From an uncultured Collinsella sp. (GTDB taxonomy: Bacteria; Actinomycetota; Coriobacteriia; Coriobacteriales; Coriobacteriaceae): 45,673 nt of DNA. The notes beneath the pieces were generated by a model. It did not search any database, was not told the DNA's origin, and saw only the letters and a list, made by a program, of their open reading frames with translations. Where the stretch lies: positions 1 to 45,673 of the forward strand of contig CABRIC010000009.1 of NCBI GenBank assembly GCA_902470905.1, read 5' to 3'. Below, one piece after another: positions 1 to 9,144 of the stretch; within the stretch, counting starts at the first letter, position 1; every line of letters begins with the position of its first letter. Made by a program: the position numbers and the translations under genes.

Positions 1-60
1 CGAGGCCGAGCGCAAAATGGATTCTAAAAAACACCTTGCCAAATAGGAGCGTCAGGACGC

Positions 61-101
61 AAAGAGGCTCCGCAGCGCGAAGCGCGATGCGGAGCCTCTT
101 T
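61..101. terminator. Bidirectional intrinsic terminator downstream of groEL
   Basis: The arms AAAGAGGCTCCGCA and TGCGGAGCCTCTTT are perfect complements around a short GC-rich loop. A and T runs at the ends let it work on either strand. It lies about 80 bases past the groEL stop. Bases 1-60 to its left show no gene. Confidence 0.8.
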
Positions 102-178
102 GCATGTCCGAGGACGTTCCGGAGAGAAACCCCGTCACGCCCCCGGATCCCCGGTGGGAGTTCTAGACCTTGTCGGCC

Positions 179-1816
179 TTAGTACATACCGCCGCCCTGC
201 TGACCAGCGGTAGCAGCAGCGATTGCGTCCTCAAGCTGAGTGTTCTTGGGGACATCGGAGACGGTAGCCTCGGTGATGAGGATCAGGCTGGCGACGGAAG
301 CAGCGTTCTGCAGGGTGACGCGGCTGACCTTGACGGGGTCGAGGACGCCCATCTCGATCATGTCGCCCCACTCGCCGTTGGCAGAGTTGAGACCCTGGCC
401 GGCAGGCAGCTCGGCAACCTTGTCGACCACGACAGCGCCCTCAAAACCAGCGTTCTTGGCGATGGTAGCGACCGGAGCGGTCAGAGCCTTCTTGACGATG
501 TCGACACCGATCTTCTCCTCGGGGTCGTCGAGCTCAACGGCGTCGAGCGCAGGAGCAGCGTCCATGAAGGCGACGCCGCCACCGGCGACAATGCCCTCCT
601 CGACAGCAGCGCGGGTTGCCTGCAGGGCGTCCTCGACGCGGTGCTTGATCTCCTTGAGCTCGGACTCGGTAGCAGCGCCGACCTTGATGACGGCAACGCC
701 ACCGGAGAGCTTGGCCAGGCGCTCCTGGAGCTTCTCGCGGTCGAAGTCAGAGGTGGTGTTCTCCATCTCACCCTTGATCTGAGCGATACGAGCGTCGATG
801 GCCTCCTTGGAGCCAGCGCCACCGACGACGACGGTGTTGTCCTTGGAGATGGTGACGGACTTAGCGGTACCGAGCATATCGGCGGTGATGTCAGCGACCT
901 TCACGCCCAGCTCGTCCAGGGCAGCCTGGCCACCGGTGAGGACGGCGATGTCCTCGAGGATGCGCTTGCGGCGATCGCCGTAGCCCGGGGCCTTGACGGC
1001 GCAGACGTTGAGGGCGCCACGGATCTTGTTGAGGACCAGGGTCGGCAGAGCCTCGCCGTCGATGTCCTCAGCGATGATGAGCAGGCCACGGCCAGCGCGC
1101 TGGACAGCCTCGAGAACGGGCATGATGTCCTGAACGCTGGAGATCTTCTGGTCGGTGATGAGGATGTACGGATCCTTCATCACGGCCTCCATGCGGTCGT
1201 TGTCCGTGACGAAGTAAGCGGAGACATAGCCCTTATCAAACTGCATGCCCTCGACGGTGTCGATGGTGATGTCGAACGTCTGGGAATCCTCGACGGTGAT
1301 GACGCCGTCCTTGCCCACGACCTCCATGGCCTCGGCGATCTTCTCGCCGACCTCGGGGTCACCGGCGGAGATGGTACCGACGGAAGCGATCTGCTCCTTG
1401 GTCTCGACCGGCTTGGCCTGCTTCTTCATCTCGGCGACGGCGGCGTTGACGGCCTTATCGATGCCGCGACGGATGGCCAGCGGGTTGGCGCCAGCGGCGA
1501 CGTTACGCAGGCCGTCGTTGACGATGGCCTGGGCGAGCAGGGTTGCGGTGGTGGTGCCGTCACCCACGGTGTCGTTGGTCTTGGTGGCGACCTCCTTCAC
1601 CAGCTGAGCGCCCATGTTCTCGATGTTGTCCTCGAGCTCGATCTCCTTGGCGACAGAAACGCCGTCGTTGGTGATGGTCGGAGCACCGAACGTGCGCTGC
1701 AGGGCGACATAGCGGCCCTTGGGGCCCATGGTGACGGTAACGGCGTCGGCCAAAGTGTTGACGCCCTTGGCGAGCTTAGCGCGGGCATCGGTGTTGAACG
1801 TAATGTTCTTTGCCAT
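179..1816 (-). CDS. groEL: Chaperonin GroEL (Hsp60)
   Basis: GroEL is the 60-kDa ATP-driven folding chamber that works in the cytoplasm with GroES. The 545-residue length is typical. Recognisable family blocks are VTMGPKGR near residue 28, TNDGVSVAKEIELED at about 49-63, and the ATP-binding GDGTTT at 85-90. The protein ends in a short Gly-Gly-Met tail (GGGMY), as bacterial GroELs do. The start has a strong ribosome site (GGAGG, about 10 bases upstream). It is the second gene of a groES-groEL operon, with a 96-base gap and no terminator between the genes. The opposite strand also carries a 551-codon open frame, which is a codon-bias shadow. Confidence 0.98.
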   Translation of the reverse strand: MAKNITFNTDARAKLAKGVNTLADAVTVTMGPKGRYVALQRTFGAPTITNDGVSVAKEIELEDNIENMGAQLVKEVATKTNDTVGDGTTTATLLAQAIVNDGLRNVAAGANPLAIRRGIDKAVNAAVAEMKKQAKPVETKEQIASVGTISAGDPEVGEKIAEAMEVVGKDGVITVEDSQTFDITIDTVEGMQFDKGYVSAYFVTDNDRMEAVMKDPYILITDQKISSVQDIMPVLEAVQRAGRGLLIIAEDIDGEALPTLVLNKIRGALNVCAVKAPGYGDRRKRILEDIAVLTGGQAALDELGVKVADITADMLGTAKSVTISKDNTVVVGGAGSKEAIDARIAQIKGEMENTTSDFDREKLQERLAKLSGGVAVIKVGAATESELKEIKHRVEDALQATRAAVEEGIVAGGGVAFMDAAPALDAVELDDPEEKIGVDIVKKALTAPVATIAKNAGFEGAVVVDKVAELPAGQGLNSANGEWGDMIEMGVLDPVKVSRVTLQNAASVASLILITEATVSDVPKNTQLEDAIAAATAGQQGGGMY

Positions 1817-1912
1817 GGTGAGTAATCCTCCAAAAGAAATGTGACTCGCGTCGCCGCTTCCGAGTCCTATGCGACGATCGTGTTCAAAGACGAATCAGAG
1901 ATTCTGACGAGA

Positions 1913-2206
1913 CTAGGCCTCGACGACAGCGTAGATGTCGTCGGCGCGCATCAGCAGATACTTCTCGCCGTCGACCTTGACCTCGTTGCCACCGAACTTA
2001 CCGTAGATGACAACGTCGCCAACCTTGACGTCCATGGGGATGCGCTCACCCTTGTCGTTGACCTTGCCGGCGCCCACGGCAACGATGGTGCCGCGCTGCG
2101 GCTTCTCCTGGGCGTTGCTGGCGATATACAGACCAGAAGCGGTCTTCTGCTCGGCCTCGTCGGGCTTGACCAGAACACGATCTGCAAGCGGCTTCAAAGA
2201 CGACAT
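1913..2206 (-). CDS. groES: Co-chaperonin GroES (Hsp10)
   Basis: GroES is the heptameric lid of the GroEL chamber. The 97-residue protein has the usual N-terminal LKPLADRVLVKPDEAE block, a mobile-loop region rich in Gly/Ala/Ser around residues 20-35, and the GDVVIYGKFGGNEVK segment near the C-terminus. AAAGGAGGAGACAAGC immediately precedes the ATG, a near-ideal ribosome site. It leads the groES-groEL operon. I searched the 130 bases upstream for a CIRCE element (TTAGCACTC-N9-GAGTGCTAA) or an HspR-type inverted repeat and saw neither. A short hairpin (CGTGG/CCACG) lies at about 2230-2245. Confidence 0.97.
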   Translation of the reverse strand: MSSLKPLADRVLVKPDEAEQKTASGLYIASNAQEKPQRGTIVAVGAGKVNDKGERIPMDVKVGDVVIYGKFGGNEVKVDGEKYLLMRADDIYAVVEA

Positions 2207-2334
2207 GCTTGTCTCCTCCTTTTTGGGCCGCGTGGTTATGCCACGCGAATTAACCCTTTTTGTTTGCGTACGCGTTGAATGGTACCCACGAATGGCGGGT
2301 TATACAACACGGAGTCAAAAAATCTTATTTTTTG

Positions 2335-2550
2335 GCACTTAGATTTTCTGAATGCCGGGGGATAACTTAGCAGTGGCTCCCGGGGCGGACCGGAGGGCAT
2401 GAAGTTTGCTGCTCTACAGTCCTGCGCAAGACGGAAAGCACATTAAGTGCTTTCCTTTGCGTGCGGAACTCGCGACAAACTTCATGCCCTCCGGTCCGCC
2501 CCGGGAGCCAGGTTAACTAATTCGGGCCCGGCATTCAGAAAAGTCAGTGC
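2335..2550. repeat. 216-nt nested inverted-repeat element upstream of groES
   Basis: The whole stretch folds onto itself. Outer arms of 16 bases match perfectly (2344-2359 with 2527-2542). Main arms of 35 bases match perfectly (2374-2408 with 2476-2510). The centre holds a further 9-bp hairpin (2433-2441 with 2447-2455) around an ATTAA loop. There is no credible reading frame. It may be a non-autonomous mobile element (MITE-like) or a long structured transcript; the sequence alone does not decide. Confidence 0.8.
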
Positions 2551-3052
2551 AGCAAAATGGCGATGCGGATAGCGACATGGGCATGGTTTTCGCTGCGCGC
2601 ACGGGTCCCCTGGGGAGCGCCGTGCATTTTTGGGAGTATTCAGCAAGCCAGGACGGCTGCATACACGCCGGACACACCATATTGGTCCCAAGGACGCCTT
2701 CGACCAGCGATTTGAGTCGGCAGGCAAACCCCGCCAGGACAAAAAGGCATGCTTCGCGCCGCGCCGGACCCCAAAATGACGTCAATCTCCGCAACGTTAC
2801 TTAGCCGCAGCGGCACCGGCAGAGCTCGCGGTGCTGAATACTCCGTTTTTTGCACGGCACGGGCGGGGGTACATCAGGATCAGGAAGGACATCCCAGCCT
2901 TTTTATGCAATCTGTAATGGGAAGTATGCAAAACACCAAGAGACAGCATTGCTGATGTCCAAATTGAGCGCACGAGGCAGCAGCACCTCAACCCCGCGCC
3001 CAAATCCAACAGAGCGGGGACGCTCCTAACGAACCCCCATCGGCAAACAAAT
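2551..3052. other. Gene-free stretch with a second inverted pair
   Basis: No frame here looks like a real gene: the ORFs are short, overlap in several frames and have poor ribosome sites. It holds a second inverted repeat. GCCGTGCA-N6-GGAGTATTCAGCA at 2619-2645 is repeated in reverse complement at 2832-2858, with 21 of 27 bases identical. The interval between is C/G-rich and ends near a small T-run (CCTTTTTATGC at about 2898). It could be a degenerate mobile element or a non-coding RNA. Confidence 0.5.
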
Positions 3053-3092
3053 GCGGCTCGAGCGCCATCCCAAAATAGACTGCCCGAGCCGC
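3053..3092. terminator. Hairpin downstream of the YtcJ-like amidohydrolase
   Basis: GCGGCTCG pairs with CGAGCCGC across a 24-base loop, 23 bases past the amidohydrolase stop. There is no clear T-run, so this is a weak terminator call. Confidence 0.4.
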
Positions 3093-3114
3093 GCTTAACG
3101 GTGCGGTATGAACG

Positions 3115-4764
3115 TCAGCGCTCGTAAATCAAGTTGCCTGCCAGGTAGGTGGCCTGAACCTTGGTGGCCTGGAGCTCTTGGGGGTCGATGGTGAGCGGGT
3201 TTTGGTCCAGGACTACCAGGTCGGCATACTTGCCGGGCTCCAAGCTGCCGAGGTTTTGCTCGTCGCCTGCCGCGTAGGCGCTGCCCAGGGTGTAGTTGCG
3301 CAGAGCTGTAGCCGCGTCGATACGCTCGCTCGGTAACCAGCCGCCCTCGGGCCAGTGGCTTTTGGGATCCTGGCGCGTGATAGCCGTGTAGAGCACGTTC
3401 ATGCTGGTAACAGCTGTGATGGGGCTATCGGTGCCGAAGGCTTGGCGGATGCCGCGCTGCTTATAGGTCGCAAACGGCCACATGATGCGGCTGCGTTCCA
3501 GGCCCAGATCGCGCTCGGGGCCGCCCGGGTCGAGTGTAATGTGACAGGGCTGGCTCGAGGCAACGACGTTAAGCTTGCGTAGACGATCGATGTCCTCGGG
3601 CAAGAGGTTCTCCAGGTGCTCGAGCGTGTTATGGCCGTGCTGGGGCAGGCCGTACAGGTCGGCGGCCTCCTCGAAGATATCCAGCGCGGCATGAATCGCA
3701 CCGTCGCCGATGACGTGGATGCGCACGGTGTGACCGCGCTCCGCGGCCGCCAGAACCAGTTTGCGCATGCGCTCAGCCGGAACCGTCAGACGGCCCTGAT
3801 CGCCCGGGAAGCGCGGGTTGGTATAGGGCTCGGTGAGATAGGCCGTGTGTTCGCTCGACACACCGTCGAAGAACTGCTTAAAGCCTGGCGCCGAGAGCAG
3901 CGCGTTGTTCGCGTAACGTGCCTGCAGCTCTTCCAGGCGCGACTGGTCATCCAGCAGCGTGGGGAACAGATGGGCTCGGATGCCCAACTTGCCGGCTGCC
4001 TGCAGCTTGTCATAGACGTCGTCGCGGATAAAATCGCAGCCCGGCATGGGCATGAGCGACATATCGCATATCGAGGTGATGCCCTGCTCGGCCATCCGCC
4101 TCATTTGATCGGCGTAAGCGCTTGCGATGCGATCCTCGCCCAGCCACTCAAGGCAGCGCGGTAGCAGCTGCATGGCAGCCGCCTCGTGAGCAATACCCGT
4201 GAGCTCGCCGTTTGCGTCCTTGTCGTAGCTACCGCCCGCTGGTGGCTCGCTGTCGCGCGTGACGCCGAGTGCATCGAGTGCGCGGCTGTTGAGCCACAGC
4301 GTGTGCCCGTCGCCCGAATACATAGCGCAGGGACGATCGGGGAATGCCGCATCGAGCGACGCCTTGGTAGGATGCTCGGGCGGGTCCCAACGGTAGTCGC
4401 GCCAGCCCTGCGTCACAACCCAAGCGTCGTCGGGCAGGTCCTGGGAAAACTCGAGCGCATGTTGCACCAGCGCCGCCTCGGACGTGCCCGTATCCATAAG
4501 CATGTACGGCGAGGAACCGACCGAGGTATGGAAGAAGTGCAGATGAGCGTCATGGAAACCGGGGCAGACAAACTGCTCGCCGTAGTCGATAACCGGCGTG
4601 GCGGCAGGCGCGGCGGCAATCACGTCATCGGGCGCACCGACTGCGACGATACGGTCGCCTGCGATGGCAATCGCCAGCTCGCGGGCGGTATCGATGCCGT
4701 CTTGCGCGGTAAAGACGTTCTTGGAGCGGATAATCCGATCGATATGTTGCATGGGCATCCCCAT
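3115..4764 (-). CDS. YtcJ-like metal-dependent amidohydrolase
   Basis: The protein belongs to the amidohydrolase superfamily, in the group that includes YtcJ and N-substituted formamide deformylase; the true substrate is unknown. Visible features are an N-terminal beta-sandwich leading to GFHDAHLHF with the metal-binding HxH pair, a central TIM barrel, the IHVIGDGAIH block (metal-ligand region), and FGTDSPI with a late catalytic Asp. The length is 549 residues, usual for the family. An open frame runs 144 codons further upstream, but that part overlaps the divergent M20 gene and shows no homology, so I start at the ATG cluster. ATGs at 4764, 4758 and 4752 are all possible and none has a strong ribosome site. 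It has no signal peptide and is probably cytoplasmic. Confidence 0.88.
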   Translation of the reverse strand: MGMPMQHIDRIIRSKNVFTAQDGIDTARELAIAIAGDRIVAVGAPDDVIAAAPAATPVIDYGEQFVCPGFHDAHLHFFHTSVGSSPYMLMDTGTSEAALVQHALEFSQDLPDDAWVVTQGWRDYRWDPPEHPTKASLDAAFPDRPCAMYSGDGHTLWLNSRALDALGVTRDSEPPAGGSYDKDANGELTGIAHEAAAMQLLPRCLEWLGEDRIASAYADQMRRMAEQGITSICDMSLMPMPGCDFIRDDVYDKLQAAGKLGIRAHLFPTLLDDQSRLEELQARYANNALLSAPGFKQFFDGVSSEHTAYLTEPYTNPRFPGDQGRLTVPAERMRKLVLAAAERGHTVRIHVIGDGAIHAALDIFEEAADLYGLPQHGHNTLEHLENLLPEDIDRLRKLNVVASSQPCHITLDPGGPERDLGLERSRIMWPFATYKQRGIRQAFGTDSPITAVTSMNVLYTAITRQDPKSHWPEGGWLPSERIDAATALRNYTLGSAYAAGDEQNLGSLEPGKYADLVVLDQNPLTIDPQELQATKVQATYLAGNLIYER

Positions 4765-4839
4765 CTCTGGCAGGAAATTCAACACCCCCGAGTGTACTCC
4801 CCCGCCCTTGTAACAAAACCCCAAGCGGCAAACGGCAAC

Positions 4840-4869
4840 TTTACCAGCCCTAGCGGCAGGTGGCATACT
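4840..4869 (+). promoter_or_regulatory. Candidate promoter of the M20 peptidase gene
   Basis: TTTACC (4840-4845) and CATACT (4864-4869) are 18 bases apart, each matching four of six consensus positions. The -10 is about 50 bases before the ATG. Confidence 0.4.
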
Positions 4870-4920
4870 GAAGAGAGCCTGTACGATTTTGCGATCAACC
4901 CAGCAAGGAGCAAATCGACC

Positions 4921-6384
4921 ATGACGAAGACCAAGGCACAGCAGATTATGGCGGCGACCGAGGCTCGCGCGGCTGACGACGTCACCGCGGCCATCCAAGA
5001 TATCGCTACCGAGTTTGAACCATATATCATCAAACAGCGCCGGCACTTCCATAAGCACCCGGAGCTGAGCCTCGCCGAGGAGCGCACGACCTCCGACATC
5101 GCCAACCAGCTCGACGCCATGAATATCCCCTACGAGCGTCCCCTTAAGACGGGCCTGGTGGCAACGCTTCGCGGTACCGCGCCGGATGCCTACCACGAGG
5201 ACGGCACGCCGCGCCGCCGCATCCTGCTGCGCGCCGACATCGACGCCCTACCCGTCACCGAGCAGACCGGCGAGGAGTTCGCCAGCGTCAACGCGGGCTG
5301 CATGCACGCCTGCGGTCACGACTGCCATATCGCCATGATGCTCGGCACGCTGCAGATCCTGCGCCATATGACCGACGACATCCACGGCGAAATCCGCATC
5401 GTCTTCCAGCCCAGCGAGGAAAACGGCCAGGGCGCCAAACTCATGATCGGCACGGGCGTGCTCGACGGCGTCGATGGCGCCTACGCCGCGCATATCTGGA
5501 GCGAGGTTGACGCCGGCACCGTGAGCTGCGAGCCCGGTCCGCGCATGGCCAATACCGACTGGTTCCGCATCGATGTCCGCGGCACCTCGTGCCATGGCGC
5601 CATGCCCCAGCGCGGCCACGACGCCGTCATGGTTGCCGCCGAGATCGTCAACGCCCTGCAAACCATCGTTTCGCGCGAAATCAGCCCCTACGAGCCGGCC
5701 GTCATCACCGTCGGCGAGCTGCACGGCGGCACCGCGCGCAACGTTATCGCCGGCACGGCCTACCTCGCCGGCACAGTGCGCACCTACGGCGATTCGACCC
5801 ACGAGGAAATGCCGGAGCTCATGCGCCGCATCGTGGAGCATACCGCGGCAGCTCTGGGCGCCGAGGCAGAGCTCACCGACTACACCATCGCCAACTACAA
5901 GGTCGAAAACGACGCCGCCTCGAGCGAGCGCTGCCGTCAGGCTGTAATCAAGTGCCTGGGCCCCACCGGCCAAGGCCATTATCGCGGCACGCTTTCGGGC
6001 GAGGATTTTTCGGAGTACCTGCGTCGCGTACCGGGCGTGCTCGCCTTTGTAGGTACGCGCAACCCCAAGATTGGCGCCACGTACGCCCAACATTCCTGCT
6101 TCTACAAGATCGACGAGACCGTGCTGGCAAAGGGCTCCATGGTGGCCGCCCAGTATGCTATCGACTTTTTGGCCGAGCCCACGCAAGAGGAGCTCGACGG
6201 CCCCGCGATTACCGCGGTCGCCGAAACCAACCCCGATCTGGCCGCCAAGTTGCGCTCTGCCAAGGCGACGACCGCCGAGGCTCGCGACGCCATCCATGAT
6301 GCCCGAACGGCTCGCCATGCCGCGATCAAGGGCATCCACGACGCACGCGCTGCTGCACGCCGCGAGGAGAAGCACGACGAGTAG
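4921..6384 (+). CDS. M20D-family amidohydrolase / aminoacylase
   Basis: This is a zinc-dependent hydrolase of the M20D family (hippurate, indole-acetyl amino acid and N-acetyl-amino-acid hydrolases). It probably cleaves N-acyl amino acids in the cytoplasm. Diagnostic blocks are RRHFHKHPELSLAE, LLRADIDALPV, HACGHDCHIAMML (metal ligands), FQPSEENGQGAKLM and GTVRTYG. The ATG at 4921 is chosen because AAGGAG lies 10 bases upstream; the frame is open further upstream but overlaps the divergent gene. Length is 487 residues, longer than the usual 390-440. The extra part is an Ala/Arg/His-rich helical tail of about 60 residues at the C-terminus, with repeats of HDAR/RAA character. A strong terminator follows. 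Confidence 0.92.
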   Translation: MTKTKAQQIMAATEARAADDVTAAIQDIATEFEPYIIKQRRHFHKHPELSLAEERTTSDIANQLDAMNIPYERPLKTGLVATLRGTAPDAYHEDGTPRRRILLRADIDALPVTEQTGEEFASVNAGCMHACGHDCHIAMMLGTLQILRHMTDDIHGEIRIVFQPSEENGQGAKLMIGTGVLDGVDGAYAAHIWSEVDAGTVSCEPGPRMANTDWFRIDVRGTSCHGAMPQRGHDAVMVAAEIVNALQTIVSREISPYEPAVITVGELHGGTARNVIAGTAYLAGTVRTYGDSTHEEMPELMRRIVEHTAAALGAEAELTDYTIANYKVENDAASSERCRQAVIKCLGPTGQGHYRGTLSGEDFSEYLRRVPGVLAFVGTRNPKIGATYAQHSCFYKIDETVLAKGSMVAAQYAIDFLAEPTQEELDGPAITAVAETNPDLAAKLRSAKATTAEARDAIHDARTARHAAIKGIHDARAAARREEKHDE

Positions 6385-6419
6385 TCGTCACACCCATCCA
6401 TAACAGCCTGGCTAAAGCA

Positions 6420-6457
6420 GAGCGGGGGCGGACGTATCGAAACGTCCGCCCCCGCTC
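6420..6457. terminator. Intrinsic terminator between convergent genes
   Basis: A perfect 16-bp GC-rich stem (GAGCGGGGGCGGACGT and its complement) closes on a six-base loop. It is followed by ATTCTTC and lies between the M20 gene and the convergent zinc-ribbon gene, serving both. Confidence 0.8.
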
Positions 6458-6515
6458 ATTCTTCAAGCGCTATTTCTACCATTTCTACCCCGTCCCCAAA
6501 TAGCAGGCGGCGTGG

Positions 6516-7799
6516 CTACTCGTCCTGAGGCTCCTCGTCGGAGCTTGGCTCGGACGCCGGCTCAGGTGCAGGTGCCGGCTCAGGCTCAGGCTCAGGTGCA
6601 GGCTCGGACTCAGATGCCGTCTCAGGCTCGGGCGCCGGCTCAGGCTCGGTCGCGGGAGCGGGTGCAGGTGCCGGCGAAGCATCCGGAGCACCGTAACCCG
6701 AAGGGGTGGACTTCTTCTCGAAGGGCAACACAAAAGTCAGGACGTCGTCCTTATCCTCATCGGCCCACTCGCTTGCATAGCGTGCGGCCCAATAGCCAAC
6801 GGCACGGTGCTTGAGCATCTTGCCAAAGACCGTAAGAAATACGGTGACGAAAGCGACCAGCACCAAGAACAGCGCGAGCGTGACGCCACCGCCGGTAACA
6901 ATTGCCTCAATACCCGTAGGACGATAGTAGTAGCTATACATACCGACAGAGGCAATGGCGCCAAAGACGACCGTCAAGATCCATGTGACAACGTTGGCGA
7001 CCAGGCCCGTCAAAAACTCGGGAAGGAACGAAGCACAGAACAGCTTGGTCTTGTTGTGCTTAAACGCCGCCCAGACCTTATCGAGCGAAAACGCGCTCTC
7101 GACACGCCCGGTCACCGCAAAGTGCATCACGGCGATGTCGGCGAACATCTTAAAGAAGACACCCAGAATCGCCGAGGCAATTAGCGCCAGGACAAGCAGG
7201 CCAAGCGAGCCAAACAGCGCAGCCTCGAGCGCATAAGAGCCGTAATAAGAATACGAGCCCGCAGCGCCAATTACCACGCCCTCCACCAGCGAAAGCACTA
7301 CACCGATAACGGGAATGGCAGCGATAACCTCGAGCACGACCGAAATAACGCTCGAAAAGACTCCGAGACCAAACGACGTGGAACGCATCAGCGGACGATC
7401 CATGCCGTCATCGATCTTAAGCGACAGATCGCGACCCCACTCGATGCCAAAGCCGGAACCGCACACGCTCGCAATGCAAGCTGCCAAAAAGCCGATGGCA
7501 GCCGCAATGCCGCCAATAACGGGAATAAACAACACGAGCACCGACACAACGCAAATCAGCGCCGGCAAAAACGCGATTTGGCATACACGCTGAAGCACAC
7601 CCGGAGTCTTGGTCATATCTTGGAACGCCTGAGCCACACAGCCCTTTGGCGCATTCGCCACGGGCGGTTGCGGAACAAACTGCTGGGGCTGAGGCTGTCC
7701 CTGGGGAGCGGGGCCAGCGGCACCGGCATTAGGAGCACCACACACGCCGCAGAACTTGTCGTTATCGCCCATGGGGGCGCCACACTGCGAGCAGAACAT
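6516..7799 (-). CDS. Zinc-ribbon multi-pass membrane protein with Pro/Glu/Ala tail
   Basis: The exact function is unknown. The N-terminus is a zinc ribbon (FCSQCG...FCGVCG, residues 2-20, four Cys). Then come a Pro/Gln-rich linker and about six hydrophobic segments between residues 70 and 340, resembling the DUF4013-like membrane families. The last 60 residues are a low-complexity Pro-Ala-Glu-Ser repeat. I start at 7799 because the first Cys block begins there and AGGGATG sits just upstream; an in-frame ATG at 7871 would add 24 unrelated residues. Total 427 residues. The zinc ribbon should be cytoplasmic. It is the last gene in the minus-strand run. Confidence 0.8.
   Translation of the reverse strand: MFCSQCGAPMGDNDKFCGVCGAPNAGAAGPAPQGQPQPQQFVPQPPVANAPKGCVAQAFQDMTKTPGVLQRVCQIAFLPALICVVSVLVLFIPVIGGIAAAIGFLAACIASVCGSGFGIEWGRDLSLKIDDGMDRPLMRSTSFGLGVFSSVISVVLEVIAAIPVIGVVLSLVEGVVIGAAGSYSYYGSYALEAALFGSLGLLVLALIASAILGVFFKMFADIAVMHFAVTGRVESAFSLDKVWAAFKHNKTKLFCASFLPEFLTGLVANVVTWILTVVFGAIASVGMYSYYYRPTGIEAIVTGGGVTLALFLVLVAFVTVFLTVFGKMLKHRAVGYWAARYASEWADEDKDDVLTFVLPFEKKSTPSGYGAPDASPAPAPAPATEPEPAPEPETASESEPAPEPEPEPAPAPEPASEPSSDEEPQDE
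6540..6665. repeat. Low-complexity GGCTCA-type repeat inside the zinc-ribbon gene
   Basis: Short degenerate hexamer units (GGCTCA/GGTGCA) repeat and encode the acidic Pro-Glu/Pro-Ala tail. Unit number is likely to vary between strains. Because units are multiples of three, length changes would stay in frame. Confidence 0.6.
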
Positions 7800-7948
7800 A
7801 GAATCATCCCTTCGTATCTTGAACAAATCACTTGGATCGCAAACGATGTCTTTAGCATCATTATTGCCCAATGTGGGGTCAAATACTCAAAGATGACCGA
7901 TTTGCAAGATACACGGCGCCAGCAGGCGGTTCGTTGAATACGTCTGTG

Positions 7949-8971
7949 CTAGTTCGTTCCGCGGAAGCCCTTGCCGACAATCTCGGAGCTGTCGACGATC
8001 GTGATAAAGGCACCCGGATCGACCTCGCGCGCATAACGGCGCAGCTGCACGGCCTCGCGACGGCTCAGCACGCTCATGATCACCGTCACGCACTTGCCCG
8101 AGAAGGCACCGTAGCCGCGACTGATGGTCGCCGTACGGTTGAGATGCTTGACGATAAACTCTTCGACCTTAAGGGGCTCGGAGCAAATGACCGTGCAGAC
8201 TTTGCGCAGGTGAATGCTCTCAATGGCTTTGTCGACCACAAGCGTCTTGGCAAACAGGCCGAGCACACAATACAGACCGACACGCGGGCCATACAAAAAG
8301 GCCGCGATGGCCACGATGCCGATATCGACCAACAGCAGTGCGCGACCAATCTCGAGCGTGGTGCGGCGTTTGAGGATCATAGCGAGAATGTCCGTGCCGC
8401 CCGTCGAGGCGCCAATATCAAAGACAATGGCGCTGCCGAACGCCGGCAGGATCACGGCAAAGCACAGGTCAAGCCACATATCGCCCGTCATCGAGACATC
8501 AGTCGGGATAAAGAGCTCAAAAAGCGAAACATAGGCGGACAGCGCAAACGAGGCGAAGACGCTCCACAGGATTGCCTTGCGCTCCAAAAAGATAAAGCCC
8601 AAAACGACGAGAACCGCGTTGATAATCCACATAAAGACGCCGACGGGCAGGGTCGGGAACAGCGTGGACAGAATGACCGACACGCCCGAGGTGCCGCCAA
8701 AAGCAAAGTGATTAGGGGTTTTAAACGCGACGATGGCAAAGGCCGTGAGGATCAGGCCCAAATTGAGCTCGGCAAAAAAGCGCGGAAAGCCCGGCTCCTG
8801 GCTGCGCTTTTGACCGGCACGCTCGCCGCGCTCGATATCGGTGCGATCAACCACGCGCTCCATCGGCACCACGGGAGGACGATGCATCTCCTCGGCAGCA
8901 CGCGATGCCGCCTCTGCCGCGGCGGCCTCAATCGCCCATGCCTTGCTTTCTGTTTCGTGCTCGTCGGCCAT
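7949..8971 (-). CDS. YitT family membrane protein (DUF161 + DUF2179)
   Basis: The 340-residue protein has a charged Ala/Glu-rich N-terminal segment of about 65 residues. Five or so membrane helices follow (about 70-240), with the family block FDIGASTGGTDILAMIL. The C-terminal soluble domain of about 85 residues (DUF2179) includes a TISRGYGAFSGK block and ends VDSSEIVGKGF. Known relatives (YitT, YpjC, YqfU of Bacillus) have no settled function. The N-terminal extension is longer than in most members. AGGGG sits about 10 bases before the ATG. The next gene upstream lies about 200 bases away. Confidence 0.9.
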   Translation of the reverse strand: MADEHETESKAWAIEAAAAEAASRAAEEMHRPPVVPMERVVDRTDIERGERAGQKRSQEPGFPRFFAELNLGLILTAFAIVAFKTPNHFAFGGTSGVSVILSTLFPTLPVGVFMWIINAVLVVLGFIFLERKAILWSVFASFALSAYVSLFELFIPTDVSMTGDMWLDLCFAVILPAFGSAIVFDIGASTGGTDILAMILKRRTTLEIGRALLLVDIGIVAIAAFLYGPRVGLYCVLGLFAKTLVVDKAIESIHLRKVCTVICSEPLKVEEFIVKHLNRTATISRGYGAFSGKCVTVIMSVLSRREAVQLRRYAREVDPGAFITIVDSSEIVGKGFRGTN

Positions 8972-9144
8972 TACGGCAACCCCTCGTTAACAATTTGGAA
9001 ACAATGCGCCCATTAGGGTAACGCGGAACGCGACGATTGCAACCCCTAGTTAGACGAGCGGTATGCCTACATCGGGGGGCATACAAATAACGGCCGGCCA
9101 CGCTTTTGCTTGCGCGGTCGACCGTTTAACGTTTTCGCAGATAA

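Noticed and set aside
170..1825. 551-codon plus-strand frame opposite groEL
   Set aside because: It mirrors the GroEL codons, has Asp/Leu/Gly-rich low-complexity composition and no ribosome site. GroEL on the other strand is certain.
2482..2855. Small minus-strand frames (60-90 codons) in the gene-free region
   Set aside because: They overlap in several frames, cross the inverted repeats and lack ribosome sites. They are probably a by-product of a repeated non-coding sequence.
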